A DNA stretch of 64,000 nt, from contig NC_134137.1 of the NCBI RefSeq assembly GCF_033958435.1, positions 123,478,001 to 123,542,000 on the forward strand, given 5' to 3'. Source of the DNA: Carettochelys insculpta. Its lineage: Eukaryota; Chordata; Testudines; Carettochelyidae. Shown one piece after another: positions 1 to 11,982 of this stretch. Position numbers and translations under genes: made by a program. How positions within the stretch are numbered: position 1 is the first letter of the stretch; every line of letters starts with the position of its first letter. The notes beneath the pieces are model-generated. The model saw only the letters and a list, made by a program, of their open reading frames with translations. It had not been told where the DNA came from and ran no database searches.

Positions 1-2303
1 CACTAACAATGAAATCAGCTATCTCTGTATCAGCAAATGCTGGCGATCAGTGCTGTTAGATGCAAGAGTGCATCGTGGAGCCGATATTGGATTGGACCAT
101 CATCTTCTGATGGCATAGCTTTGCCTTCACTTAAAAAGAAAAAGAGAAAGGCAACCACTCCGGTCCTTTGCAGTTGAAAAGCTGAGAGATCAGGTCATGA
201 CTGAACAGTACAAGCTCGAACTCAAGAATCAGTTCCAACAAATGCATTGTGAAAATGAACTCAAAGACCAGTGGACGCGGTTCAAACAAGCAGTGACTAA
301 GAGCGCGGAAGAGACTATTGGATGGAGAAGAGGAACAGAAAGAGAACGCTGGGTACAAGACAGAACCTGGAAACTGATAGATGAGCATAAAATCGCGAAA
401 CAGCATAGAGACCAGGCAAAATCGCCAAACGAGATAGCAGAGGCTATTGCAAAGTATCAATCGCTGGATCATCAAGTTAAGAAAAGCTGCTGGGCTGACA
501 AAAAAGAATGGTTGGAATGTAAGGGTGCTGAAGCAGAAGCAGCAGCTAAGAAATGTGACACCAAGATACTGTATCGTATTGTCCTAGAATTAACGGGTGC
601 AAGATGCAATTCCAATGCTCCTATCAAGGATAAGAACGGGAAGCTCTTACTTAATAAAGAAGAGCAAGATGCACACTGGATAGAGCACTTCAAAGAGATA
701 TTACACCAGCCAGCTCCAGCCACAACCTACGATTTTAGTAATTCCAATGCTTCTGACAAACTAGGAGTAGACCTAGGTGTGGTCAAATTTGAAGAAACTG
801 ATAAAGCCATTAGATTGCTGAAGAATAACAAAGCCGCTGGTCTTGACCAAATCACGGCTGAATTACTAAGATATTGGGGCAACAGTGTCGTGCAAGAACT
901 AATGGGGATGTTGAAAGCATGCTGGCGAGCAGAGTGTGTCCCAGGTGATTGGAGGAAGGGAGTGATTGTTAAGTTACCAAAAAAGGGGAACGTCACCGAT
1001 TGTAGTAACTGGAGAGACATTACGCTCTTATCAGTCCCGGGCAAAGTGTTTTGTACTGTATTGTCCTGCTCAGGAGGCTTCTGGCCACAGTGGATAATAC
1101 ACTGTGGGAGGAGCAGGCTGGATTTCGGCGCAGGCACTCATGCAGGAAGTAAATTTTCATGTTGTGCAACATGATTGAACAGAGTATTGAATTTCAATGG
1201 CCGTTGTCAATAAACGTTATCGATTTCAAAAAGGCGTTTGACAGTGTACATAGAGAGTCATAGTGGAACATAGTACATAGTTATGGTATCCCGCAACGCT
1301 TCATCAACAGCTTCCAAAATCTCCACCTAAACTCCAGTTGCTGCATGAGGACCGATAGTGGTATGACTGATTTCTTCAATATTGACTCTGGTGTGCGGCA
1401 AGGGTGTGTTCTATCACCATTCTTGTTCCTTTTGGCTGTGGACTTCATTATGAGGAAAGCAATGTGCAGGATGAATTTTGGTATCTCTTGGGAAAACCAG
1501 TGCTCACGGATCTGGACTTTGCCGACGATATTGCGCTGCTTGCAGAAACAGGCGAATGCTTGCAGGACATGACAAGAAGTTTAGAAAAAGAAGCAGGTAA
1601 AGTTGGGTTGAGGATAAACAGCAATAAAACAAAGGTGATGCAGATCGGAAAAGCTCAGGCGCACACGCCAATAGCTGTCGAAAGTCAGTCCTTAGAAGAT
1701 GTCCGGCGGTTCACCTGTCTTGGCAGCACTCTGTCCAATGATGGGGATGTCGAGGCAGACGTCAACTACAGAATCGGGAAAGCCTCGGCAGTGTTCCAAA
1801 GACTATGCCCAATTTGGTCTGCATCAACAATTGGCCTTGCCACAAAGCTTCGACTCTATAGCGCTGTTGTCATGTCCACTGCAATCTACGCCAGTGAAAC
1901 ATGGAAAAACACTGCAAGAATATCACATAAGCTGAATGCGTTCCACCAACCATGTCTGTGTAAGATCCTTGGTGTTACCTACATCGATTGCATTACTAAC
2001 AAAGAGATTCTACGAAGACGTGGTCTGTGGAGACTGCAGGATGTTGTGGCAGAGTGTAGATTGCGTCTTGCTGGACACATCTTGCATCTTTCAGATAATC
2101 TTCATCCAAAGGTAGCAATGCCATGGACACCAGCTAAAGGAAAGAGAAAGAGGGGAAGACCACTGAAAACTTGGCGAAGCACGGTTAAAGAAGACTTTAA
2201 GAACATTGGTATAACGTGGGAAGAAGCGGAAACAGAGGCATCAGACCGAAATCTCTGGAGAGCACTTGTTGCCCAATGTGCCCAGATGCACAGGCAGACC
2301 TAA
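1..2303 (+). pseudogene. Decayed APE-type LINE ORF2 (endonuclease end plus reverse transcriptase), 5'-cut by the window
   Basis: This is the remains of a non-LTR retrotransposon polyprotein that nicks target DNA and copies its RNA into the nick. Near 60-110 the translation gives RGADIGLDHHLL, the Asp-His signature that closes an APE endonuclease. A linker and fingers region follow (open 197-1174), with KAAGLDQITAELL and NWRDITLLSVPGK. A frameshift lies near 1062. RT motif A reads IDFKKAFDSVHRES (about 1215-1260) and is followed by a TAG. GVRQGCVLSPFLF is at about 1390-1430, and FADD replaces the usual YADD in the frame open at 1404-2303. The C-terminal domain with the SETWK and GRPLKTW motifs runs to the stop at 2303. 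At least two frameshifts and several stops make it inactive. It differs clearly from CR1 and from the LINE at 27-30 kb; an RTE-like clade is possible but not proven. Confidence 0.85.
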
Positions 2304-3249
2304 GTCTTAGTCCATCAGTTGCTTTAGTTTATCCACACGGCATATGCAAACCATTATGTTTTAACATGCTCATAGACACAATTGGTCTAATTCTACGCTA
2401 CTCAAGTAGTCCCTAACCTATAATGAACCTCTGTTTTCTAAAAGACTCACATTTGCAATGAATACCTAAAACCATAGTGTTCTATGATCACTGTAATTAC
2501 ACCTATTGATTTAATCACTTTGCCTGTGTATCTTGAAAAACCCTCATGATTTCTCTAATTTAATTTAATATGGTTGTTGTTTACATTCAAACATTTCTGT
2601 CTTGGTTAAACCTGGGTTTAATTTTATTTTAAAAGTGTGTTTTTATCAGTGGCTTGTGAATTAAAACACCCACAGAACATACAGCATAGTTGTTGGTAGC
2701 TGTAAGTAGCTAAAGTAGATTTTTCCTACTGTCTTTGCTCAACACAACATTCAGTAATACACAAATGTGATCTGCATTTTGTCACTTAGAGTTTTATTTT
2801 TTGGCATGTCCCCCATCCCCATCCCCGGCTTTTAGGGTCCTGCCACTTTTAATTACTGAAGTTTCTTTTCAAAGGCTTTTGAAGCACTAAGATTGCCCAC
2901 AACTTTCCCCATTAAGTGCTCTCATTAAAAATGAATACATTTGTATATTTCATACAAACACCCATTGTACAAAATTTTCCTTTTAACATGTCTTCTGCTA
3001 GAATGGTGCACTACACCACCGAGATGGAGCCTGGCACAATAAATTGAGGCTGGGATTTTCAAAGGAGCCAAAGAGAGTTAGGAATTCAAATTCCTATAAG
3101 ATTTAGTAAGAGTAGGCCACATAATTGTCTTTGGTAATCCCAGTTTAACTGCCTTTATTTGCCTTTTAAACAGTATCATGCCAAAGGCCCTGGCTACACA
3201 TTGAAGTTGTAATTTAACAAAATTGGTAAAGCAATTAACTTAACTGAGA
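2304..3249. other. Unassigned AT-rich DNA, including probable LINE 3' tail
   Basis: No gene is visible. The first 100 or so bases probably belong to the 3' UTR of the preceding LINE. A stretch near 3045-3100 resembles old dispersed vertebrate repeats with a GGGATTTTCAAAGG core; a similar core recurs near 44520. I see nothing else that can be assigned. Confidence 0.4.
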
Positions 3250-4230
3250 TTGATAGGGAAGAGCTCTCACCCACTTCTGATGGGCAGAGCCAGGAGACCC
3301 ACACCAGCTCTACCAAAAGTGAGGGGTAGGAGAGGAAGTATAAAAGGAAGTATAAAAGTATACCCTGCGGCTCATTGGAGCTGGAGCCGCCAGAAATGGA
3401 TTCCTCTTGCCTACTGTTGGGGTTTGAGCTGGATAAGGACCATTACAATGCTGAGCATCTGGAAGAGCTGCCACAGTTTTTTGCCACCAAGGGCTTGCAG
3501 AAGCTGCTGGGACTGCCCTTAGTAGTATACTCCAGGGAGAAGGAGGATGACTTTGAGCTGCAGGAAGTAGCCTAGGGACACAAGACTATTGTCTGGACGT
3601 GGTGTTGCCTGAATACAGGTGAGTATGCTGTGTCTGGATCCCTGCTCACCCAGCAGCGAAAGAAACACTCCACCACTTTTAGGGACCTGGATTAGGACCT
3701 GGTGGAGTAGGGTGAACATGGGTCCCTCCACTCCCCTGGTACCAACTGCATTCCTGAGGCAGCAGCCTCCTGACTCTGGGCCCAGAGGCCGTCATTTGTC
3801 TGTCCTCCTCCAATGCCAAGACATCACACTGTTTGTCTGCTGTTAACTAAGGTTCTGAGATCATAGGGTGCTTGGGGCTCTGCCCCATCCAAAGGACTGA
3901 GCCTGTAAGGTGCTTGTGCTTGGCCCTTCTCAAAGGCTGGAGCCTATAGACTTTATGCTTCACACTGGTTAAGGATCTGAGACCTTAGATTGTTTGGTGC
4001 TCAGCTGGGTGCGATAGCCCGGGCACATAAACTCTTTATTGCCTTGCCCTGGCTGCAGTCAGGACCATGAACTACCTGCCACTGCTCATAGGGTCAGGGC
4101 TGTGGAGACTGCTAATCCCCTAATAACCCTTACTTTATTTATGACCCAAGAGGGAGGTGGGGGGCTTCCCTCTGAGACTGATAGGGAAGGATGGCCACAC
4201 ACTACTATGAGGCACTGTTAAATCAGTTTC
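3250..4230 (+). repeat. LTR-like or other non-coding retroelement repeat with TATA-like boxes
   Basis: Two TATA-like boxes (GTATAAAAGG and GTATAAAAGT, about 3337-3358) lie upstream of a short open frame at 3375-3575. Just after it is a good splice-donor match, CAGGTGAGT at about 3616. From about 3864 there are at least three degenerate units of 40-60 bp built on a pattern of GTGCTTGGnnCT, CCnnnnCAAAGG and CTGGAGCC. A promoter followed by a leader and tandem G/C-rich units suits an LTR or a retroelement leader. No gag, pol, primer-binding site or paired LTR was found, so the class is open. The 66-residue peptide resembles nothing I recognise and is probably fortuitous. Confidence 0.4.
3337..3362 (+). 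promoter_or_regulatory. Tandem TATA-like boxes
   Basis: Two TATAAAA motifs about 13 bp apart lie roughly 20-40 bp upstream of the first Met of the short open frame at 3375. This is read directly from the sequence; activity is not shown. Confidence 0.35.
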
Positions 4231-4427
4231 AGAGTGCTGTGTTATGATTTAGCTAGTCTCCCTTCATTTTCACCATTCTGTGCTTGACTGATTTCTCTCT
4301 TATTGCTACTCTAGATCTCCCTCGGTACCTCTACCAGCTTTTGGCCCTGGTGTTCCCTGGGGCAGAATCTCTTCTCCCTCACCTCCATAATTTTTCCCCT
4401 TATCCATGCAAAATGCTGGCAAACCCA

Positions 4428-4498
4428 GGTTCCTAGCACCAGGGATTGAACCTGTAATCATAGGGGCTAAAGCCCTGTGCTCTACCACATGAGCAAAA
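4428..4498 (-). repeat. tRNA-derived SINE head (antisense)
   Basis: On the minus strand, GCTCATGTGGTAGAGCAC matches a pol III A box and GGTTCAATCCC matches a B box, spaced as in a tRNA. It lacks a clean acceptor stem and CCA context and continues into unrelated sequence, so it is a SINE head or tRNA pseudogene rather than a working tRNA gene. Confidence 0.6.
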
Positions 4499-6232
4499 AG
4501 TCAACAGGCTCTTAGCCAAGGCTGTAGAGCAGAGACTTCACTCACCCTAGTATGAGGTCTCAGTGTCTCTGGGTACTATACATGCATGACCTTCTCTTCT
4601 CTCATGCTTCTGGACTCCAAGGAGTCCCAAACTGAGCAACTACCTCTAAACATTCCTCTAAAACTGTCTCTTCAAAAATCTTCCTGAATTCCTCCTCATA
4701 CTCAGATTAACTTCATGTTCATACACATCCTGCAGGAGTGCAGTGAATGAGACCCATATTTCTATTCCAGTTTCAGTCAATTTAAAGTTTTTTTTTTAAA
4801 TACTCCATTAACACCTTTGGGAGGTGACAGAGAGGGAAAAGCTTTCTGGCCTCCTATATATTAAAATTCACACTCTCTTTCTATTCACCCTAAGTCTTAT
4901 AGCATCAGTGTGCAATTTAATGTACCATTGGAGGACCATGGTAAAGGTATTAATAAGGATGACAGTCATCAGTGAGTCCTGGTGCAGTGCGTTGAGCTTT
5001 GGCACGTGCAAAATATATTAACCAAACAAGGACCATGATGGGAAAAAGGAGTGATACTCTTTCAGCCTCACTTCCTTGAATGCTTCATCCCCTTGAAGCA
5101 CCAAAGTGAAATACTACTTACAACTTGTGCTCTTGTTCAGAATATACCCACACATGTTCTGCTGAGTTGCTAAGTGTTGGCCACTCTGCTGTGGGACTGG
5201 GCTACTTTTCTTGGAGCCAACTTCTTTTTACTGAAGCTCGGATGCCCTGCACACTGGTAGTCTCCTTGGTCTTTGTTTCTATTTGACTGGTTACCACAGC
5301 AAAATAAGTGGTGATACTCCTGACAACAGTTTTTGCAGATCTCAATAGCATGATCCTCTCTCTCCTTTCTTACCTGCTTTGGTCAGCAATGAAATAGTTC
5401 AAATGTTGACATTTGACTTGGTAAATCAATTCCTGCAAAAACATATGTAGCTTTTGCTAGTCTCAGAGTTGAGTTGTGAACGTTGGGCTCTTGGAGGCAG
5501 AGAGCCTTTGTTTTCTAGGAAACACAGAATAGAGCACAACTTGCAGGACGGCACACGCCTTCACCACAGAATGCAATTAGCCCTTGTGGGAAGCTGGGAC
5601 AATTCTAAAGGTTTCTAGAGAAAACAGAGCAGCCCACATGGTTTTTCTAGCAACCTGCCCCCTCCCATGGCTTGGCTCTGCTCCCACCTTCTGCCCTTTC
5701 CACTTGGCTCTAGCTTGGGAAAATCTGACTTGTTTTCAAACACACACGAGAAATTTTGAAATCCAATTCGGCTTTTTCTAGTCACTCCTCCATTGCTTTG
5801 CTATTCTTGACTGTGAGCCAGGAAAATGTAAACTGTGCCATACATTAAGCCAAACATGCAAAGGGAATAAATTAACAAATTTTTATGGAACAGTTTAGTT
5901 ACAGAAACAGGCAAATTACTGCACTGATATAGTCAGTGTTTCAGAAGGGAGAGAAGAAATGTACTCATTTAGGTTTTGATTTTCTTCCTAATCTCCATCA
6001 TCATCAAAAGCCTCAGAGTCAAAAGCAGCAAGGAACTCTGCTACGTTGATCTTGGTGTTCTGAGTGGCTGCAGGCATTCATTGGTACTTGGCCTGGCCTG
6101 AAACCTCTCTTAGAACCCCTGCCGTTCTCTTTATATGTAAGGCCCCTAGGAAGCATGGGAAGAGTGGGCTACATTGCATTTGGCTCCCAGACTGGTATGC
6201 CATCTTGCCTGAATGGTGACGTTCCGGCGATT
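4499..6232. other. Unassigned DNA
   Basis: No coding region, RNA gene or structured repeat could be supported. Short open frames (for example 4824-5021 and 5584-5781) have no recognisable similarity or codon pattern and are treated as chance. Confidence 0.4.
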
Positions 6233-7620
6233 CTGAGGCCAGAAGGGTCCATTATGATCATCTAGTCTGACCTCCTAGGTATCACAGGACATAGAACTTC
6301 CCCCATAGAATTTCTAGAGCATATCTTCTAGAAAAAACACACCATTTTGATTTTAAAATTGAACAGTGATAGAGAAGCCACCATGAGACTTTATAAATTG
6401 TTCCAAAGATCAGTTACTCTCCTAGTTAAAATTTACACCTTACTTCCAGTCTACATTTGCCTAGCTTCAACTTCTCAACATTATCTTTGTTTACTAGACT
6501 GAAGAACTATTTTTATATATTTATTTCCCATGTAGTTACTTGCAGACTGTAATCAAGTCACCCCTTAACTTTCTCTTTGTTAAGCTATATAGATTTAGCT
6601 TCTTGAGTCTATCACCATGGGCACTGGGTATATGAGGCAGAAGAGGGCAAGGCCTTCTCAAACTGCCAGGGTGGCTTCACCCACACTCCACTCCCAGTCC
6701 CTCCTTCAGCATAACTTCCCCAGTCTCCTGGGGCAGCCTGGACTTCTGCCCCACAGAGGCTGGGGCCCTGCTGCCAGCTATCCTGTGCCTGAGGAGCCCT
6801 TTAGGCCATAGCATTGTTCTGGGATCTCATGTTTAGCTAACTGTCTACATCACCTTTCAAATCTTTTCCACAGTCACTGCTTCCCTGAATAGAGTGACCA
6901 GCTCTCTTTAAGCGTTTACCACCACCCTCCCCACTCCAATTGCTATGTCATCTGCAAACTTAGTCTGTGGTGATTTTGTTTTCCTTTTGGTCATCGATAA
7001 AATCACGGGTTAGCATGGGTCATAGAACCAGTTCCTGTAGAACTCTACCTGAAACATGGTGATTCAGTTTACAGTTAACATTTTTAGACCTACCAGTTAG
7101 CTAGTTGTTAATGCATTTAATGTGTTCTGCATTCATTTTATAATGTTCAAGTTTTTTTTGCAAAACCTTGTGTAATACCAAGACAAATTCTTTAGTGAAG
7201 TCTAAATACCTTATTTTAAGACTCTTACGTTTGTCAACCAAACTTGTAATCACATCAGAAAGTTTTCAGGTTAGATTGACATGATCTATTTTCCATAAGA
7301 TCATGTTGACTGGCATTAATTATATTACCCTCCTTCAATTCAATTGAAATTATTATTTGAATCTGGCATCAGCTGCACTCTTACCTTGCTCAAGATACAT
7401 TTAAGACTGACAGGTCTATACAGTAATTACCTGGGTCATCCCATCTACCCTTTATACATACTAGCACAAATGTATTCTTCTGGAATTCACTTTCTATTCC
7501 AAATCTCATTGAAAATCAACATTAACTGTCCTGTGAACTTCTCAGGCATCATTTTAGAAACATTTGGATGCAGTCAACGTACAAAGCCAATGCATTCAAC
7601 ATGCTGCAGACTATCTTGAG
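6233..7620 (-). mobile_element. Old CR1 LINE fragment, 3' part, antisense
   Basis: The plus strand begins with the antisense of a CR1 3' UTR (CCAGAAGGGTCCATTATGAT, then the TCTAGTCTGACCTCC block). The antisense of the ORF2 C-terminus follows (AGTCACCCCTTAAC, near 6560), and then antisense RT-domain blocks: TCATCTGCAAACTTAGT near 6945, a CCAAGACAAATTCTTTAGTG block near 7178 matching the LDFSKAFD region, and a TCATGTTGACTGGC block near 7300. Order and spacing fit one CR1 copy read leftwards, heavily mutated with no frame left. CR1 moves by target-primed reverse transcription; this copy is dead. Confidence 0.75.
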
Positions 7621-8250
7621 AGATTGTGCCACCCACTATCAAAGAAGCTGAGGAACCAACTGATCAGCATCCTGTACAGCAAATGGGAGGTCAAGAATGA
7701 GCTCTTAAAACTGGAGATTCTCATGTAAACCAGCCTTCCACACAAACTTTCAGATGGCTGGACTTTACAAAAACAACACAAGCTGTTTGCAATGCACACT
7801 TTACTTCTTTACAGAGGAAAAAGGAGAGTAAACTATTTAAACACAGGAGAACACAAGAATTGTACCTTTAACTCACCCCACTGCACAGTTAGCCTGAGAG
7901 AAGACTGTTCCATCTGGGGACTCTCTTTCTGCCCCCCGCCCCCTACCCCATGATAAAGTTCTCTGGTGATCTGGGCCTACTTTCACTGTCTCTGACTCAA
8001 CGAATATTTCTAACACACCACTGAATAGCTCACTGACCCAGTGAGCTTTGGCCCAAGAGAGCTTATGCTCAAATAAACCTGTAAGTCTCCAAAGTGCCAC
8101 AGGACTACTTGTTGTTTTTCTCTGCATGCAAATTATTCAGAACTGGTTAACTGAATAAATGTCCAACTTTGGCTTAACCTCCTTCTGAGATACTAATGTA
8201 GTAGAAAGAGTGTTGTCCTATGACTATATCATTGGGTTTTCCTCTAAAAC
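7621..8250. other. Unassigned DNA
   Basis: No coding or structural feature could be supported in this stretch. Confidence 0.4.
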
Positions 8251-8264
8251 ACAGAAAGGAAATA
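8251..8264. repeat. Left target-site duplication (14 bp)
   Basis: ACAGAAAGGAAATA recurs exactly at 9074-9087, flanking the palindromic retroposon. Confidence 0.8.
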
Positions 8265-9073
8265 GTAACAGAGAGGACGCCGTGCTAGTCTATACACTAT
8301 CAAAACAAAAAGCAGTCAAGTAGCACTTTAAAGACTAGCAAAATAATTTATTAGGTGAGCTTTCGTGGGACAGACCCACTTCTTCAGACCATAGCCAGAC
8401 CAGAACAGACTCAATATTTAAGGCACAGAGAACCAAAAACAGTAAGCAAGGAGGACAAATCAGAAAAAGATAATCAAGGTGAGCAAATCAGAGAGTGGAA
8501 GGGTGGGGGGGAAGGTCAAGAATTGGATTGAGCCAAGTATGCAGACGAGCCCCTATAATGACTCAGAAAGTTCCCATCACGATTTAAACCATGTGTTAAT
8601 GTGCCGAATTTGAATGTAAAAGCCAACTTGTCTGCTTCTCTTTCCAGAACAGTGCGATAATTCCTCTTCAATGACCTAAATGACCTAAAAGTATGTGTGT
8701 TACTGAAGAGGAATTATGGCACCGTTCTGGAAAGAGAAACATCTGAGCTGGCTTTTATATTCAAATTCGGCACATTAACACATGGTTTAAATCGTGATGG
8801 GAACTTTCTGAGTCACTATAGGGGCTCATCTGCATACTTGGCTCAATCTAATTCTTGACCTTCCCCCAGACCCCTCCACTCTCTGATTTGCTCACCTTGA
8901 TTATCTTTTTCTGATTTGTCCTCTTTGCTTACCGTTTTTGGTTCTCTGTGTCTTCAATATTGAGTCTGTTCTGGTCTGGCTATGGTCTGAGGAAGTGGGT
9001 CTGTCCCATGAAAGCTCGCCTAATAAACTATTTTGCTAGTCTTTAAAGTGCTACTTGACTGCTTTTTGTTTTG
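8265..9073 (-). mobile_element. Large palindromic retroposon with 14-bp target-site duplication
   Basis: Two arms of about 372 bp (8299-8670 and 8704-9075) are inverted imperfect copies around a 33-bp spacer. The whole is bracketed by the direct repeat ACAGAAAGGAAATA (8251-8264 and 9074-9087). The left outer end carries a block (GCCGTGCTAGTCTATAC) that has no partner at the right end, so one end is complete and the other truncated. Each arm has the core GTGGGACAGACCCAC followed by TTCTTCAG. There is no coding capacity and no poly(A). A 14-bp duplication suits LINE-type integration rather than a cut-and-paste MITE. The family name is not assigned. Confidence 0.8.
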
Positions 9074-9087
9074 ACAGAAAGGAAATA

Positions 9088-9635
9088 TTTATTGAACACT
9101 TCTCTGACTTTTCTGCATTCTTATTGACAATGCTACTAGTTTCATCTCATAATGTTTCTTGTTGTGTTCTTTGCTTGTCTCATATTTTTTCTACAGTTCC
9201 TAGTTTCTAATTTATATTCATTACTATCAAATTCCCCTTTTACAATTAGAGAGAGACAGAGAGAGAGTGTGCTGCTATCTCTTTCACTCTAAACTAGGTT
9301 GCTTTACAGCTTTCACCCTCAGGTATTTGTAGAGTTTTGGGCTTGTAATATCGGGTCTTAAACTTATCGCAATTAACATTATTTTTTTCTGATTATAGTC
9401 TTTCCAGCTAGTATGGCTCTTAATAATTTACAGCTCTATCAAACTGACCCTTTAAAGCATATGTATATTACCAGTTTGAAGTTTATTCAAGGTTTGCACG
9501 TTATAAAGGTGATCAAGTTGTGATCACTTTTACCTAAGCTGACAGTAATTTTTAGCTTGATGATCAGTTTATCTTTATCTGTTAAGACAAAATCTAATAC
9601 AGACTTTCCCCTTCTTGAATCCAATCTTCTGTCTC
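9088..9635. other. Unassigned AT-rich DNA with a short GA repeat
   Basis: The only feature is a GA-rich simple repeat at about 9248-9268. No gene or element is supported. Confidence 0.4.
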
Positions 9636-9948
9636 AGGAGCAGCGTCTATACGTGCCGGCTTCTTCGAAGTAGCCATGCCAACTTCGAAATAGCGCCCGC
9701 CACATCTACACGTGGTGAGTGCTATTTCGAAGCTGACATCGACGTAAGGCTGCGAGACATCGAAGTCACTGTCCTCATGAGGAGATGGGAATAGCGCCCT
9801 ACTTCGACGTTGAACGTCGAAGTAGGGCACGTGTAGCTGAACCGCGTCTTGCAACATCGAAATAGTGGGGTCCGCCCTGGCGGCCATCAGCTGAGGGGTT
9901 GAGAGACACTGTCTCCAGCCCCTGAGCTCTATGGTCGCCGCGTGCAGC

Positions 9949-9962
9949 GGCCCCTTAAAGCT
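9949..9962 (+). promoter_or_regulatory. TTAAAG core-promoter-like box of the Myb gene (copy 1)
   Basis: GGCCCCTTAAAGCTCC sits about 80 bp upstream of the first usable Met of the Myb-like gene. A near-identical box lies at the equivalent place upstream of every gene in both Harbinger copies, which suggests it is the element's own promoter. Confidence 0.45.
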
Positions 9963-10036
9963 CCCTGCCCCCTGCCTTCCTGTGCAGGAAGCTGAGAGAG
10001 CATGCAGGCGGCAGCACAGCCAGACGGCCAGCCTGC

Positions 10037-11641
10037 ATGCCTCCCTGCAGCCCAGAGACATGCCCCCCGCTGCGATGGCCGCCCGCCAGCCCCCCAAGCG
10101 CCCCCAGGGCACCCCCCCCCAAGGGGAGCCAGGGCTTCCAGGCTGGCAGCCAGCTGGGGAAGAGGCAGCGGGGCCCCTCCTGGACAGAGGCTGAGATCTG
10201 GGACTTGCTGGGGCTCTGGAGCAAGGAGGAGCTGCTCCAGGTAATGGGGAGCAAGAGGCGGAACACGGATGTGTTTGCTCGGCTGGCCGAGGGCCTGGCC
10301 GCCCGGGGTCACCCTGTCTGCACTCCTGACCACGTCAGGAGTAAGGTGAAGGAGCTGCGGCAGGGTTACGCCTGGGCCCGGGATGCAGCCAGCCAATCTG
10401 GGGCTGCCCCCGCCACTTTCCCCTTTTACAGGGAGCTCAGGGAAATCCTGGGCCCCCGGCACACCTCCTCCCCACAGGCCACTCTTGACACCTCGGCCGA
10501 CGAGCCCCAGCAGGCCCCAGAGGCGGAGTCCCCCCCGGAGGCAAGCCCCACACCCCAGGGGCCCCCCCAGGAGCCCACTCCTGGGATGCCGGAGGAGGAG
10601 GAGGGGGACTCCTCCTCCAGCGACGGGGGGCTGCAGATCATCATGGCTTCCCGGAGCTCCAGCAGGGTGTCCGCCCAGAGGGTGTCCCCCAGCCGTGGGA
10701 GTGGACCGTCAGGTATGTATCCCTCCCGGTGCACACCCCCGGGGTTGAGGGGCGGGGACAAGAGACATGACCAGGGCCCTCCACATCCCCAGATGACCAT
10801 GGCCCCAAGGACAGCAGTGGCATGTCCCTCAGAAGAGTGCATCAGCCCCTGCCCCCCCAGCAGGACAGTGCCATGCCCCATCTCTGGGGATGGGGGGAGC
10901 GGAACCTAGGGTCCCCCAGGGGGAGGGAGTGGGACACCCATCATCATCAGCAGCATCTCCCGGGGACGGGGATGGGGAAACAGCAGCAGAGGGGTGGGGG
11001 GGACAAGGGCCATGGCTCGGGGGCCACACTAATGGCTGTCTCCACTCTTCTTCCCCCCCGTGTTCCGCAGCTGCACCATCGGAGGGCCCGGAGAGCTCCG
11101 ACGAGGTGTCAGTGGTCCCAGAGAGCCCACCAGGGCCATCGCTGCAGGCCAGCCCCTCGGCGGAGCACTGACCAGCCCCAGGGCGGGGCCGACGGCGGAC
11201 CCAGCACCACCACCGGACGGCGACGGACCCCCAGCTGCTGGCAATCCTCCGGCGGCAGCTGGAGGTCTCGGAGCAGTGCCTGCAGGTGGACGAGTGACGC
11301 CTCCAACTGCAGGAGCGGGCGCTGGCCTGGCGCCAGGAGGCATGGGGGCCTTTATGCGCACTTTTGAGCGCATCGCGGACTACCTGGCCCCCCATGCTGC
11401 ACCGGCCACTGCTCTGCCCGCCCTGCCTGCTCCACCCGTTGCTCCACCCTCTGCACCACCCGCCGCTCCACCCGCCATCCCACCACCATCTGCCACCGAG
11501 GGGCCTTCTGCCGAGGGGGACCTGGGGCCTGCTGACACCCGCTGGCCGTATCTGCCGGTTCACCCGGCCCCCAGCCAGCCTCGGCCAGGGCTGAGGCCGA
11601 GGCGATGGTCGTGCCTGCCAACCCCCAGCGCTGGACATTAG
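10037..11641 (+). pseudogene. Harbinger Myb/SANT-like DNA-binding protein gene, broken in exon 2
   Basis: In PIF/Harbinger elements a second gene encodes a Myb-like trihelix protein that helps the nuclease reach the nucleus and the transposon ends. Exon 1 (10037-10712) encodes RGPSWTEAEIWDLLGLW through DHVRSKVKELRQGYAWARD, a Myb/SANT-like domain, then an acidic Pro/Ser-rich tail. The intron is 10713-11070 (AG|GTATGT, CCGCAG), phase 1. Exon 2 continues AAPSEGPESSDEV and stops at a TGA (11169-11171), where copy 2 reads Arg in EERPAP. A second TGA follows in LQVDE-stop-RLQLQ, and one G is missing near 11345. After that the homologous tail is open in another frame to 11641. A 9-C run near 10112 (8 in copy 2) throws the ATG at 10075 out of frame, leaving 10037 as the usable start. 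Confidence 0.8.
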
Positions 11642-11867
11642 GGGGTGCGGGACCCAGGACGTGCCCCCCCTTTGTACATATCCCCTTTATGTTGTATATA
11701 GTTTGTATTAGACCCCTGTTATTTTATGATACCTGCCCCCCATGTAAATAGTTCTCCCCTTCCTTGTGTTCCACTGTTTGTTTATCATATAATAACATAT
11801 AATATATTTGTAGTAATAATATAATAAGAGAATTCACCTTTTTGTGGTTTCACGAACAACAGGTCTA

Positions 11868-11873
11868 TTTTTA
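11868..11873 (-). terminator. Polyadenylation signal for the copy 1 transposase gene
   Basis: AATAAA on the minus strand lies about 110 bp beyond the stop codon of the nuclease frame, in the gap between the two convergent genes. Confidence 0.4.
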
Positions 11874-11982
11874 TTTGCAAGAAAAGTGCGGGGGGTGTGC
11901 TCTTGGGTGCTCTGTGGTGTGGGCATAGGGGCAGGGAGTGTTGTGGAGGAAAGGGGGGGTGCAGTGGGGGGCCTGCCAGCAT

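Noticed and set aside
3375..3575. Possible host exon ending in a splice donor
   Set aside because: It has a single short frame with a stop before the donor, no recognisable protein and a location within a repeat-like block. It is noted only as a curiosity.
4428..4498. Functional tRNA gene (also near 44930 and 52518)
   Set aside because: A and B boxes are present, but acceptor stems and discriminator context are not. All run on into repeat body, as SINEs do.
8265..9073. Cut-and-paste foldback MITE or hAT element
   Set aside because: A 14-bp duplication and an unmatched block at one end fit neither 8-bp hAT nor 3-bp Harbinger insertion.
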